A DNA stretch of 64,000 nucleotides from Planctomycetota bacterium (GTDB taxonomy: Bacteria > Planctomycetota > Phycisphaerae > Phycisphaerales > SM1A02). The DNA is taken from assembly GCA_016872835.1 (NCBI GenBank), contig VGYX01000004.1:62001-126000 (forward strand). The letters are read 5' to 3'. Positions 26,258-35,110 of the stretch are shown piece by piece. Numbering within the stretch: the stretch's first letter is position 1; the number at the start of each line of letters is the position of its first letter. The notes under the pieces are model-generated. The model searched no databases, was not told the origin of the DNA, and saw only the letters and a program-made list of their open reading frames with translations. Position numbers and translations under genes: made by a program.

Positions 26258-26291
26258 AGTGTAGCGGCTGCGCCCCGCGTTTCCGTATCCT
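26258..26291. promoter_or_regulatory. Divergent -10 pair for the TPR gene and the HAD gene
   Basis: The minus strand has TACACT at 26258-26263, 9 nt before its ATG. The plus strand has TATCCT at 26286-26291, 9 nt before its ATG. Start codons are 52 nt apart, with no Shine-Dalgarno sequences. Confidence 0.55.
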
Positions 26292-26300
26292 CTGAATTCC

Positions 26301-27191
26301 ATGGCAGGCCTCATCGCAGTCGACCTGGACGGAACCCTGCTGGATGGCCGCGGGCGAGTGAGCGAGGGCAACCGGCGGGCCGTGGATCGCCTGCGCGAGG
26401 CGGGCTGGTTGCTGGTCCCCGCGACCGGCCGAAGCTGGCGCGAGAGCCGTCGCACGCTGGAGGCGATCGGTCATGAGGGCGTGGCCGTCACCGCCGGCGG
26501 AAGCGTGATGAGCGACGCGCGCACGGGCGAGACGATCGAACGCATCGCGTTGGAGGCGCCGTTGGTCGGGGAACTCGCCTCCGTGCTGGTGGAGCAGGGG
26601 CTGGTGGCGCACCTGCTTCGCGATCACCATGCCTGCGATCACGACTACTGCATGGTCGGCACCGGGCGCCTGGATCCCGCGACCACCTGGTGGCTTGACC
26701 AGCACGCCGTGCCGGTTCGGCACGTGGCTTCGATCGAGGCTTCGCACGCGGTGGGTCACGAACATGTGCTGCGCGTGGGCGCGATCGATCGTGCCGATCG
26801 CCTTGCGCCGCTGTGCGAGCAGATGCGCGCGCGCTTCGGCGACCGGGCGAGCGTGCAGGCCTGGAGCGCCGTGACGGCCGAACAGGCCACGGGCAGCGTG
26901 ACGCACCTGCTCGAGATCTACGCGCCTGAAAGCGACAAGTGGACCATGCTGAAGCGCGTCTGCGCCGCGCGCGGCATGGGTCATGACCGTGTGGTGGCCG
27001 TGGGTGACGGGTTGAACGATCTGCAGATGCTGCGCGAGGCCGCGCTGTCGATCGCGATGGGCAACGCGGATCCGCGACTGCTGGAACACGCGGATCATGT
27101 GGCGCCGCATCACGCGCAGGACGGCTTCGCGCATGCGGTGGACATGCTGCTGGCGGGCGATTTGGCGTGGCCGGCGGAGGCCGGGCGTTGA
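26301..27191 (+). CDS. Cof-type HAD-superfamily phosphatase
   Basis: This 296-residue cytoplasmic hydrolase has HAD motif I AVDLDGTLLDG (nucleophile Asp), motif II PATGRSW, a C2B cap, a conserved Lys before the last motifs (SDKWTMLK), and motif III/IV GDGLNDLQML. Cof-type enzymes act on sugar phosphates, nucleotides or flavin phosphates, and the substrate cannot be told from sequence. The ATG is preceded by TATCCT. Its stop overlaps the likely TTG start of the large downstream gene. Confidence 0.88.
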   Translation: MAGLIAVDLDGTLLDGRGRVSEGNRRAVDRLREAGWLLVPATGRSWRESRRTLEAIGHEGVAVTAGGSVMSDARTGETIERIALEAPLVGELASVLVEQGLVAHLLRDHHACDHDYCMVGTGRLDPATTWWLDQHAVPVRHVASIEASHAVGHEHVLRVGAIDRADRLAPLCEQMRARFGDRASVQAWSAVTAEQATGSVTHLLEIYAPESDKWTMLKRVCAARGMGHDRVVAVGDGLNDLQMLREAALSIAMGNADPRLLEHADHVAPHHAQDGFAHAVDMLLAGDLAWPAEAGR

Positions 27192-30100
27192 ACGGCGCCG
27201 AAGCGCTTGAGGTGGCGACATGGCGGCCGCCGCTCGCCCGTGGCGAGGGTCACGCGCTCTGCACGGCCTTCGACGCGCTCCTGAAAGGGGTGGTGGAGTG
27301 CGAATTGCCCGTGCACGAGGTGCTCTCACCCCGGCGCCCGCCGCTCGACGGGATCTTTCGCGTCTTGTCGGACGAGCGGAGCGCGGAGGCGCTCGATCGT
27401 CACGGGGTGAGACTGGTGCCGGTGGTCGACGCGGCGCGCGGCGTGTCGCTGGCGGTTCGTGCGGCGGCGATGGGCAAGCGCGCGCTTGTCTGCGTGCCGA
27501 ACGATCAGCTGGAGATCGCGTGCGGGGCGGCCTGGCGTGACGGCGCACGCGAAGTCGGTGGAGGTGGATCCGCCGTGCTGTTGCTGGAGGACAACCCGTA
27601 CCTCTCCCCGGGCGCATGTCCGATCCGTGCGGCGTGTGCGCTGGGGATCCCGTGCCTTGCGCCGCAGGATCTGGACGGCCTGCGTGAGGCCATCCAGCAC
27701 GCCTATCGCATGAGTCATGCCGCGCGCGTGACGGTGGCGATCGCGGTGCATGTGAGCCTGCTGCGATCGCTCGACACGCTCGAGATGCATCCCAATCGGG
27801 TGCTCGAGCGCGTGGATCTTGCGCTCGAGAGTCGCCGGGTACGGCGTCCCACGCTGCCGGCGGAACTCGAGGATCCGCTCACGATCGGTCGACGACTCGA
27901 GCTGAATCAGCTGCGCAGCCTGCCATCGCCCGGCGAAAGTGAGCCGTGGGGCGTGGTGGCGATCGGGCCCTGTGCCTTGGCGGCGCGTCACCTGCTGGAC
28001 GAGCTCGGGCTTTCCGGTCGCGTGCCGATGCTCGCGTTGGGACTCGCGACGCCCGTCGACGAGGCTTCGGCGCTTCGTCTCTTCGCGCGCTGCGCCAACG
28101 TGGTGGTGCTGGAGCCGCGGCCTGGCAGCGTGGCTTCGGAGCTGCTCGGCGTGGCGGAGGCGGGGCGGCGCTCGGGCGAGCGCGTGGCGAGCCTGTGGTG
28201 GGACGTGTTGCCCTCCGACGGCGAGTACGCGCCCCGACTCGAGATCAACGACGGCACGCGTCCAAGCATCCTGGCGCGCAAGATCGTGCATCTGCTGCAG
28301 CAGGTCCGGCCAGGGCAGACGATGGAGCGTCGGCTTGCGCGCGCGGATGAACGTCTCGAACGATGGCCCGTTCCCGATCGCGGCGTGGGCTTGGGCGCCA
28401 GTGGCGCCATCGATGCCGTGCGCGGCATGATCGCCGAGGTGGCGACCGAACTCGCCGAGCGCGCCGTGGCCGCCGGCGGCGTGGTGACCGCGATGTGGAG
28501 CCCGGGACTGGAGGCGCCGCCCGCCGAGGCGGAGCGTGTCGCCACGGTCGAGGTGTGGGATCGCCGACGCTTCGCGGCCGAGGGTGTCGCCGCAGTGCGG
28601 CAGGCGGCGCGCGAGATTCGTCCGCGCGTGCTGGTGGTGTGCGATCTTGGGGATGAGCCTGGACCCGATCCCGAGCGGCTCACGCGCGCGGCGGTGCCTG
28701 CGGAATCGGTCGCGCCAGTTTCGGTCACGCGCGGCGACCTGAACGATCGTGCGGCCTTCCGTGAGCTGCTTCGCGGCGCGGCATTGAGGGACGGACTTTC
28801 GGTGGTGGTGGGACAGGATGGGCCGCCGGCACGACGCGACGTGGCTGCGCTCGAGCGTGGACTCGCCGAGGCGGACCGCCTCGGTTTCGTCCCGATGCAG
28901 CGGGCCATCTGGCCTGCCGATGCGGCGTGCGACGTGCGACCCGCGCCGGCCGAGGTGATGGTCGAGCGCGGGCTTGAGCGGGGCACGAATCCCGTGCGGA
29001 CCGAACTCATGGTCGAGGTGCTCGAGGACCGGGCAAACGCTCGGTTCGAGGCGCGCGTGCGTCCGATGCTCGAGCAGGTCGAGGTGGTACGAAGCAAGCC
29101 GCCGCGGCCCGAGCAGCTGGAGCCGGGCGCCCCCCGTCCCGCGCCTCCGCGGGTGATCCACGCGGACGCGGGTCGTTGGCGCGCGCATCTGGCGGGTTGG
29201 CGCGGTGACGCGCCGGGCGTGGCCGCTTGGGTGCTCTGCGAGGCTGGGCGCGCGATGGGCTACCGCGTGCAGTCGGCTTTCCAGACCACGCCGATCGGCC
29301 CGGGCAGACGCGCGTGGAGTCAGGTGCTTTTCACGCGACTCGAAGCGAACGATCGTGCCCTGGCGGCGCTCACGCCCTACGGCGAGGCGGACCTGCTGCT
29401 CGGGATGGACGCCGTGGAAACGCTTCGTGCCATCGGTCCTGATCCGTTCCTGCGGGTGAGTGATCCGCTGCGGACCTACGTCGTGGCGAATGACGGCGTG
29501 CTCGACGACCAGGTGGACGAGGCCCGCGTGCGCACCGCGCACGAACTGGAGCAGGCGCTGGTGCTCGCCTGTCGACCGGACCACGCCTTGGTCCGTGACG
29601 TGGCCACGATCTGCAGGCGCACCTTCCTGACGGATCGACTGACGGATCTGGTCATGCTTGGCATCGCGTTCCAGCGAGGGCTGGTGCCGGTGTCCGTGCA
29701 GTCGCTCGAGGCGGCGCTGCAGCGTGCGGAAGCGCGCGGCTTCGGGCGCTGTCTGGAGGCGATGCGCTTTGGCCGGATTCTTGGCGCGGAGGCGATCGAG
29801 CCGGAGGTGTCGCGCCGACGCGACCCCGACCATCCGGTGGCGCTGGTGCGGCGGTTCCTGCTCGAGATCTCGCGCAGTGGACTTGGGGGCACGCGTGCGG
29901 CGCGGCGCCTGCGGCCACTGTTCGGGCAGTTGCTCCGGCGCACCAGTGCGTGGCGGCGCGATCCGCAGTTGCTGCAGGCGCAGCGCGATCTGGTCAACGG
30001 CCTGCACCGTTGCTGGCTGTGGGGAGGCGTGAGCTACGCCGAGGCGTACGCGCGGCTGATCGATTCGCTGCTCGCCGTGGAGGGCTTGGCGCAACTGGCC

Positions 30101-30553
30101 GCGCTGCCGCTGGCGGAGGCGATGTTGCTGCGTGACGGCATCTACGTGGCGACCATGTGCACGAGCCCCGAGCAACGTCGGTTGACGCGTCGGCGGCTCG
30201 ACGTGCGTCCGGGTCGCGGCGATCGGATGGAGCGTCGATTCCTGTACCGCGCCGAGGGCACGTTGCTCGGTCGCTTCATCCGGCTCGACTTCCGCTCGAG
30301 CGACTGGCCCGCACGCGTGCTGCGCACCGTCGGGCAACTGCTGCCGCACGGCGTTCGTGGCAGGCCCGCGGCGCGCGACCTGCGCGACGCCGTGGTGGAA
30401 CTGTGCGCGCGCGGCGCCTCAGAGCCCTCGTGCGCTCCGAACTTTGCCCGCGCCCTCCGTCGTCTGCATGATCTTGCGGCGCGGGGTGAGTTGCTCGGTC
30501 TGGACGCGGCGGACGTGCGCGGCCTGACGGCGCAGGCCATGCGAAACGCCTGA
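27188..30553 (+). CDS. Large indolepyruvate-oxidoreductase-like fusion protein, degenerate
   Basis: About 1121 residues. Residues 1-200 resemble the pyrimidine-binding domain of indolepyruvate:ferredoxin oxidoreductase alpha (PNDQLEIACG, LLLEDNPYLSPGACPIRAAC, ALGIPCLAPQDLDGLREAI). Residues 200-360 resemble domain II. Around residues 670-770 there is a gamma-type domain (GRAMGYRVQSAFQTTPIGPG, YGEADLLLGMDAVETLRAI). After residue 818 there is a helical region with LMLG-like VMLGIAFQRGLVPVSVQSLE, as in long fused oxidoreductases. I see no thiamine-diphosphate GDG-type motif and no CxxCxxC cluster, so normal 2-oxoacid oxidation is doubtful. The TTG at 27188 has GGAGG 7 nt upstream and overlaps the HAD stop; GTG 27167 is an alternative. 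Confidence 0.65.
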   Translation: MNGAEALEVATWRPPLARGEGHALCTAFDALLKGVVECELPVHEVLSPRRPPLDGIFRVLSDERSAEALDRHGVRLVPVVDAARGVSLAVRAAAMGKRALVCVPNDQLEIACGAAWRDGAREVGGGGSAVLLLEDNPYLSPGACPIRAACALGIPCLAPQDLDGLREAIQHAYRMSHAARVTVAIAVHVSLLRSLDTLEMHPNRVLERVDLALESRRVRRPTLPAELEDPLTIGRRLELNQLRSLPSPGESEPWGVVAIGPCALAARHLLDELGLSGRVPMLALGLATPVDEASALRLFARCANVVVLEPRPGSVASELLGVAEAGRRSGERVASLWWDVLPSDGEYAPRLEINDGTRPSILARKIVHLLQQVRPGQTMERRLARADERLERWPVPDRGVGLGASGAIDAVRGMIAEVATELAERAVAAGGVVTAMWSPGLEAPPAEAERVATVEVWDRRRFAAEGVAAVRQAAREIRPRVLVVCDLGDEPGPDPERLTRAAVPAESVAPVSVTRGDLNDRAAFRELLRGAALRDGLSVVVGQDGPPARRDVAALERGLAEADRLGFVPMQRAIWPADAACDVRPAPAEVMVERGLERGTNPVRTELMVEVLEDRANARFEARVRPMLEQVEVVRSKPPRPEQLEPGAPRPAPPRVIHADAGRWRAHLAGWRGDAPGVAAWVLCEAGRAMGYRVQSAFQTTPIGPGRRAWSQVLFTRLEANDRALAALTPYGEADLLLGMDAVETLRAIGPDPFLRVSDPLRTYVVANDGVLDDQVDEARVRTAHELEQALVLACRPDHALVRDVATICRRTFLTDRLTDLVMLGIAFQRGLVPVSVQSLEAALQRAEARGFGRCLEAMRFGRILGAEAIEPEVSRRRDPDHPVALVRRFLLEISRSGLGGTRAARRLRPLFGQLLRRTSAWRRDPQLLQAQRDLVNGLHRCWLWGGVSYAEAYARLIDSLLAVEGLAQLAALPLAEAMLLRDGIYVATMCTSPEQRRLTRRRLDVRPGRGDRMERRFLYRAEGTLLGRFIRLDFRSSDWPARVLRTVGQLLPHGVRGRPAARDLRDAVVELCARGASEPSCAPNFARALRRLHDLAARGELLGLDAADVRGLTAQAMRNA

Positions 30554-30557
30554 GCGC

Positions 30558-31655
30558 TCAGTGGGCGCGTGACTCGTGACGCAACTGTCCGCAGGCCGCC
30601 TTGATGTCGCGGCCGCGGCTGGCCCGGATGTGGGTGTTCACGCCGCGCGTGCGAAGCGTGTCCTGGAACACGTGCACGCGTTCGGTGTCGGGCCGGAGAT
30701 ACGGCAAGCCATCGACCTCGTTCCAGCGGATCAGGTTCACGTTCGCGCGGATCGAGCGCGCCAGACGCGCCAGTTCCACCGCGTGCTCGGGTGCGTCGTT
30801 GAAGCCGCCGAGCAGGATGTACTCCAGCGTGATCTCGCGCCCCGTCTTCTGGAACCACTCATGACAGGCCTCCAGAAGTTCGGGAATGGTGCTGTACTCG
30901 GCCCACGGGATGATCTGTCGGCGCAGTTCGTCGGTCGGCGCATGCAGGCTCAGCGCCAGCGTGACGGGAATGTCGAAGCCCACCAGCTTGCGGATCGCCG
31001 CGGGCAGGCCCACCGTGCTCACCGTGATGCGACGGGCGCCGATGCCCAGTCCCCAGTCGGCGTTCAGCGTCCGGATCGCGCCGGTGACGGCGTCGAAGTT
31101 CGCCAGTGGCTCGCCCATGCCCATGAACACCACGTGGCTCACGCGATCGACATGCTCCAGACGGCCGAGCCGCCAGACCTGCTCCACGATGCGGCCGCGC
31201 GTGAGGTTGCCCTCGAGTCCACCCAGACCGCTGGCGCAGAAGCGGCATCCCACGGGGCACCCCACCTGACTGGACACGCAGGCGGTCTTGCGGCCGTCGG
31301 CCGGAATCATCACGCACTCGGTGCGACGCTCCTCGGCACTTTCGCCCGCGATCGGCAGCGTGGTGATCGAGTCCTCGCGCGGCGACGCCTCCCGAGGCCA
31401 CGCCATCAGCAGCTTCTGCGTGCCGTCGGTGGCGAGCAGGTGCCGGCGGATCTCGCCCTGCTCGAAGCGCATGTCGCGCGTCAGCAGGTCGCGTGCCGCC
31501 TTCGACAGGTCGGTCATCTGCGACGGATCCGAGATGCCGCGCTGGTACACCCAGTCCATCAGCTGCCGTGCGGCGAAGCCGGGCAGGCCGTGCTCGACCA
31601 TCCAGGCCTTCAGGCCCTCCGGATCGAACTCGAAGAACGCGGCGGGGGCGCTCAC
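30558..31655 (-). CDS. rlmN: Dual-specificity 23S rRNA/tRNA (adenine-C2) methyltransferase
   Basis: This radical SAM enzyme methylates C2 of A2503 in 23S rRNA and A37 of some tRNAs. The 365-residue protein has the 4Fe-4S motif at Cys133, Cys137 and Cys140 (GCPVGCRFCASG), GMGEPLANFDAV, and a C-terminal Cys in AACGQL corresponding to the methyl-carrying cysteine. The GTG start lies 4 nt after the ispH stop, so both are in one operon. Confidence 0.95.
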   Translation of the reverse strand: MSAPAAFFEFDPEGLKAWMVEHGLPGFAARQLMDWVYQRGISDPSQMTDLSKAARDLLTRDMRFEQGEIRRHLLATDGTQKLLMAWPREASPREDSITTLPIAGESAEERRTECVMIPADGRKTACVSSQVGCPVGCRFCASGLGGLEGNLTRGRIVEQVWRLGRLEHVDRVSHVVFMGMGEPLANFDAVTGAIRTLNADWGLGIGARRITVSTVGLPAAIRKLVGFDIPVTLALSLHAPTDELRRQIIPWAEYSTIPELLEACHEWFQKTGREITLEYILLGGFNDAPEHAVELARLARSIRANVNLIRWNEVDGLPYLRPDTERVHVFQDTLRTRGVNTHIRASRGRDIKAACGQLRHESRAH

Positions 31656-31659
31656 GGCG

Positions 31660-32721
31660 TCAGTGGGTGGCGCCGATCGTCAGGTCGACGGTGCGGTGGG
31701 GAATGCCACGCGACTCCAGCCAGCCATGCAGCTTCGGGCCGCTGTCCTCGCGCACAACGCGTCGGCCGGCGGGATCCACGCCGCGCGTGCGCATGAGATC
31801 CTTCAGCGTGCCGGGCAGGCCGAACTCGACCTCCTCGTTGTAGATGTCGCGCTGCTCCACCTCGCCGCCGTAGCGTTCGATCAGCTCCACGATGAGATCA
31901 TGCACCAGATCCTCGGGCGCGCTCGCGCCGGCGGTGATCAGCACGGTCTTGACGCCCTCGAACCACTCGGGGCGGAGTTCGCTCTTGTCGTCGATCAGGC
32001 GCGCCTTCGTGCCGGCGTTCTGGCTGATCTCGGTGAGTCTCACGGAATTGCTGGAGTTGCGGCTGCCCACCACCAGCACCAGATCCGCGTCCGGCGCGAT
32101 GGCACGCACCGCACGCTGACGATTCGTGGTCGCGTAGCAGATGTCGCTCGAGGGCGGTTCCTTCAGGTTGGGGAAGGTGGCCTTCAGCGCCTTGATGATC
32201 ACTTCGGCGTCGTCGGTGCTCAGCGTGGTCTGCGTCAGGTAGACCAGCTTGTTCGGATCCTTGATGACCAGATTCGGAATGTTCGCGGGGGACTCGACCA
32301 CCTGAATCGCCTCGGGGGCCTCGCCGCGCGTGCCCGCGACTTCCTGATGGTTCAGGTGGCCCACGAGCAGGATCTGGTAGCCCGCTTTCGCGTAGCGGAT
32401 CGCCTCGTTGTGCACCTTGGTCACCAGCGGGCAGGTGGCGTCGATCGCGGTGAGGTTGCGATCCTCGGCCTGCGCGCGGACCGCGGGGCTCACGCCATGC
32501 GCGCTGAAGACGACCATGCTGCCCTGGGGCACCTCGTCCAGATCCTCGATGAACTTCACGCCGCGGCCACGGAAGCGCTCGGCCACGTGACGGTTGTGCA
32601 CGATCTCGTGGTACACGTAGATCGGTTCACCCGGGCAGAGCTGGAGCATCTGGTCGACCACGTCGATGGCCATGTAGACGCCGGCGCAGAAACCGCGGGG
32701 ATTGGCGAGGATCAACTTCAT
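31660..32721 (-). CDS. ispH: 4-hydroxy-3-methylbut-2-enyl diphosphate reductase
   Basis: IspH is the last enzyme of the MEP isoprenoid pathway, making IPP and DMAPP with a 4Fe-4S cluster. The three cluster cysteines are at Cys12 (PRGFCAG), Cys97 (DATCPLV) and Cys195 (DICYATTNRQ). VFSAHGVSP and TQTTLSTDD are also present. The 353-residue protein is longer than E. coli IspH (about 316), with a C-terminal extension. The ATG at 32721 is chosen because TATGAT (32732-32737) ends 10 nt upstream. The ATG at 32736 would lie within that hexamer. It is head-to-head with ilvE. Confidence 0.95.
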   Translation of the reverse strand: MKLILANPRGFCAGVYMAIDVVDQMLQLCPGEPIYVYHEIVHNRHVAERFRGRGVKFIEDLDEVPQGSMVVFSAHGVSPAVRAQAEDRNLTAIDATCPLVTKVHNEAIRYAKAGYQILLVGHLNHQEVAGTRGEAPEAIQVVESPANIPNLVIKDPNKLVYLTQTTLSTDDAEVIIKALKATFPNLKEPPSSDICYATTNRQRAVRAIAPDADLVLVVGSRNSSNSVRLTEISQNAGTKARLIDDKSELRPEWFEGVKTVLITAGASAPEDLVHDLIVELIERYGGEVEQRDIYNEEVEFGLPGTLKDLMRTRGVDPAGRRVVREDSGPKLHGWLESRGIPHRTVDLTIGATH

Positions 32722-32726
32722 TGGGG

Positions 32727-32755
32727 TTGGGATCATAGCCCCGGGCTGCTACCCT
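32727..32755. promoter_or_regulatory. Overlapping divergent promoters of ispH and ilvE
   Basis: The plus strand has TTGGGA (32727-32732), a 17-nt spacer and TACCCT (32750-32755), with the ilvE ATG 9 nt later. The minus strand has TATGAT (32732-32737), 10 nt before the ispH ATG. The start codons are 43 nt apart, so the ilvE -35 box and the ispH -10 box share bases and binding must be mutually exclusive. Confidence 0.6.
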
Positions 32756-32764
32756 TTCCGCCCC

Positions 32765-33655
32765 ATGACGCTCACCGCAACCGGCCCCGTGGTCTGGATC
32801 GATGGTCGCCTCGTTTCTCCCGACGAGGCGATGGTCAGCGTGTACGACCACGGTCTGCTGTACGGCGACGGCGTCTTCGAGGGCATTCGCGTCTACGGCG
32901 GCCGCATCTTCAAGATGAAGTCGCACCTGGATCGCCTGTGGGGCGGCTGCGAGGCGATCCGCCTGACGCCGGCCGTGTCGCGGGCGGAACTCGAGGCCGC
33001 GCTGCGCGAGGCCGTCTCGGCCAGCGGCCTGAAGGACGCGTACATCCGTCTGGTGCTCACCCGCGGCAAGGGCTCGCTGGGCCTGAACCCGAACCACTGC
33101 CCCAAGAGCGGCACGATCATCATCGTCGACCGCATCCATCTCTATCCGACGGAGATGTACGAGAAGGGCATGCCGATCATCGTGGCCAAGCGACCGCGCA
33201 TTCCCGCGGAGTGTCTCGACCCGGCGATCAAGAGCCTGAACTACCTGAACAACATCCTGGCGAAGGTCGAGGCCATCGACGCCGGCGTGCACGAGGCGAT
33301 CATGCTGAACACGCAGGGCTTCGTCTCGGAGTGCACCGGAGACAACATCTTCGTGATCAAGGGCGGGGCGATCGCGACACCGCCCGTGTCGGCTGGCATC
33401 CTGCGCGGCGTCACGCGCCGCTTCGTGATCGACACGCTCGCGCCGACGCTGGGCTTGAAGGTCGCGGAGCGATCGATGAAGGTCGAGGAAGTGCTTGCAG
33501 CCGACGAGGTCTTCCTGACCGGCACCGCGGCCGAGGTGATCGGCGTCTCGCGGATCGATGGGCACGCGATCGGCTCCGGTGTGGTCGGTCCGATCACGAA
33601 GCGTCTGGAGGCGGAGTTCAAGCGCAATGTCGCGAAGGACGCGCCCGAGGACTGA
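32765..33655 (+). CDS. ilvE: Branched-chain amino acid aminotransferase
   Basis: This class IV PLP aminotransferase transfers amino groups between glutamate and Leu/Ile/Val keto acids. The 296-residue protein has VYDHGLLYGDGVFEGIRVY, the PLP-lysine region LDPAIKSLNYLNNILA, GFVSECTGDNIF, and the C-terminal FLTGTAAEVIGV. D-amino acid transaminase or aminodeoxychorismate lyase are related alternatives, but the motifs fit IlvE best. The start at 32765 is set by TACCCT 9 nt upstream; an earlier in-frame ATG lies in the promoter. The same strand shows no Shine-Dalgarno sequence. Confidence 0.9.
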   Translation: MTLTATGPVVWIDGRLVSPDEAMVSVYDHGLLYGDGVFEGIRVYGGRIFKMKSHLDRLWGGCEAIRLTPAVSRAELEAALREAVSASGLKDAYIRLVLTRGKGSLGLNPNHCPKSGTIIIVDRIHLYPTEMYEKGMPIIVAKRPRIPAECLDPAIKSLNYLNNILAKVEAIDAGVHEAIMLNTQGFVSECTGDNIFVIKGGAIATPPVSAGILRGVTRRFVIDTLAPTLGLKVAERSMKVEEVLAADEVFLTGTAAEVIGVSRIDGHAIGSGVVGPITKRLEAEFKRNVAKDAPED

Positions 33656-33681
33656 CCCGAACCTGCGGCAGCGGGGGGCGA

Positions 33682-35070
33682 TCAGTGATCGTTCGCGCCG
33701 ACCGTGAGCGCGATGGGCTTGGTCTCGCGCGGCGCCTCGACATGCAGCCGCCGTGGGCGGTGCTGGCTCCAGTCGGTCACGCGCAGGTCAGGGCTGTCCG
33801 CGCCGTCGTGCACCTTCAGCAGGTCGTAGCGATTGTCGCGCTGCGCCGGCACGAAGCCCGCGTCGCGGATGAGCCGGCAGATCTCCGCCTCGTTCAGGCA
33901 GTGCGTGGTTCCGGCGCTCGACACCACATTCTCCTCCATCATGACGCTGCCCATGTCGTTGGCGCCGTGGCGCAAGCCTGCCTGACCCACGAGCGGACCC
34001 ATGGTCACCCAGCTTGAGCCGATGCTCCAGACGTTGTCGAGGTGCAACCGGCTCAACGCCTGCGTGCGCAGGTAGTCGGTGCTGCCGCTCATACGCACGC
34101 GCCGCCCGAACTCAGGGTGCGAGTCCTTCGTGCCCATGCCGTCGAGCGTGGCCACCACGTCGCCCGGGAAGGGCTGCGAGAGGTCGTCGCCGGCTCCCTC
34201 ACCCCAGGCCTTCGCTCGACCCAGTGGCGTGTTCTCGCGCTGGAAGGGCCAGCTGATGAAAGCCATGCAGCGCCCGCCGCCATCTCGGCCGAAGTCGGCG
34301 ATGGCGCGGTCCTGCCACGCACGCACCTGCTCCATGTGGTGCACACGGTCGGCGAGCCCCTCGATGTGCCCGAACATCATCGTGGCGCTCGTGTTCATGC
34401 CGAGCTGGTGCGCCACGTGCATCACCGTGAGCCATTCCTCGCCGGTGCACTTGCCCAGCCCGATCTTGCGGCGCACGGCTGGCGCGAAGATCTCACCGCC
34501 GCCGCCTGGCACGCTGTGCAGGCCCGCGTCGCGGAGGCGCGTCATCACGTGCAGCAGCTTGTCGCGCAGCGTGGCGCCCGGCGGATCGAAGAATCGCACG
34601 AACTCGATGAATTCCGGCGGGCTGAAGGCGTGGACGTGCACCTGCGGGAAGCGCGCACGAATCGCGCCCAGCAGTTCCTCGTACCACGACAGGGGCAGTC
34701 CGGGGTGCATGCCGCCCTGCATGAGGATCTGCGTGCCGCCGATGTCGACGAGCTCCTGCACCTTCTGCAGGATGCGTTCCACCGGCAGCACATAGGCGTC
34801 GCTGTCACCCTCGTCGCGGCGGAAGGCGCAGAAGGTGCACTTCGCCGTGCACACGTTCGTGTAGTTGATGTTGCGGTCGATCACGTAGGTGCGGATTGCG
34901 TCGCCGTGCACGCTGCGGCATCGTTCATCGGCCCAGAAGCCGAGCTCGGCAAGCGGCATCTCGCGCAGCAGCTCGAGCGACTGCTCCGGACTCAGGCGCG
35001 CCTCACCCCGCACCACGCCCTGCAGCAGGCCGCGGTCAAAGGGGGAGAGTTCCGGACGGGTGACGGGCAT
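33682..35070 (-). CDS. mqnC: Cyclic dehypoxanthinyl futalosine synthase
   Basis: MqnC is a radical SAM enzyme of the futalosine menaquinone pathway, cyclising dehypoxanthinyl futalosine. The cluster cysteines are Cys74, Cys78 and Cys81 (NVCTAKCTFCAF), preceded by DRNINYTN. MqnC-type motifs include GGTQILMQGGMHPGLP, HAFSPPEF, HSVPGGGGEIF and TSATMMFGH. At 462 residues it is longer than typical MqnC because of insertions in the C-terminal half. The ATG at 35070 has TACACT (35077-35082) 6 nt upstream; the open frame further upstream runs into the MATE gene end. mqnD is at 41366. Confidence 0.9.
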   Translation of the reverse strand: MPVTRPELSPFDRGLLQGVVRGEARLSPEQSLELLREMPLAELGFWADERCRSVHGDAIRTYVIDRNINYTNVCTAKCTFCAFRRDEGDSDAYVLPVERILQKVQELVDIGGTQILMQGGMHPGLPLSWYEELLGAIRARFPQVHVHAFSPPEFIEFVRFFDPPGATLRDKLLHVMTRLRDAGLHSVPGGGGEIFAPAVRRKIGLGKCTGEEWLTVMHVAHQLGMNTSATMMFGHIEGLADRVHHMEQVRAWQDRAIADFGRDGGGRCMAFISWPFQRENTPLGRAKAWGEGAGDDLSQPFPGDVVATLDGMGTKDSHPEFGRRVRMSGSTDYLRTQALSRLHLDNVWSIGSSWVTMGPLVGQAGLRHGANDMGSVMMEENVVSSAGTTHCLNEAEICRLIRDAGFVPAQRDNRYDLLKVHDGADSPDLRVTDWSQHRPRRLHVEAPRETKPIALTVGANDH

Positions 35071-35110
35071 CTCCGCAGTGTAGAGGGGCTCCCGTCGCAG
35101 GTCGACGCCG

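Noticed and set aside
27326-30349. A 1007-codon open frame on the minus strand opposite the large oxidoreductase-like gene.
   Set aside because: The composition is His/Arg-rich and unlike a folded protein. The plus-strand frame has clear family similarity.
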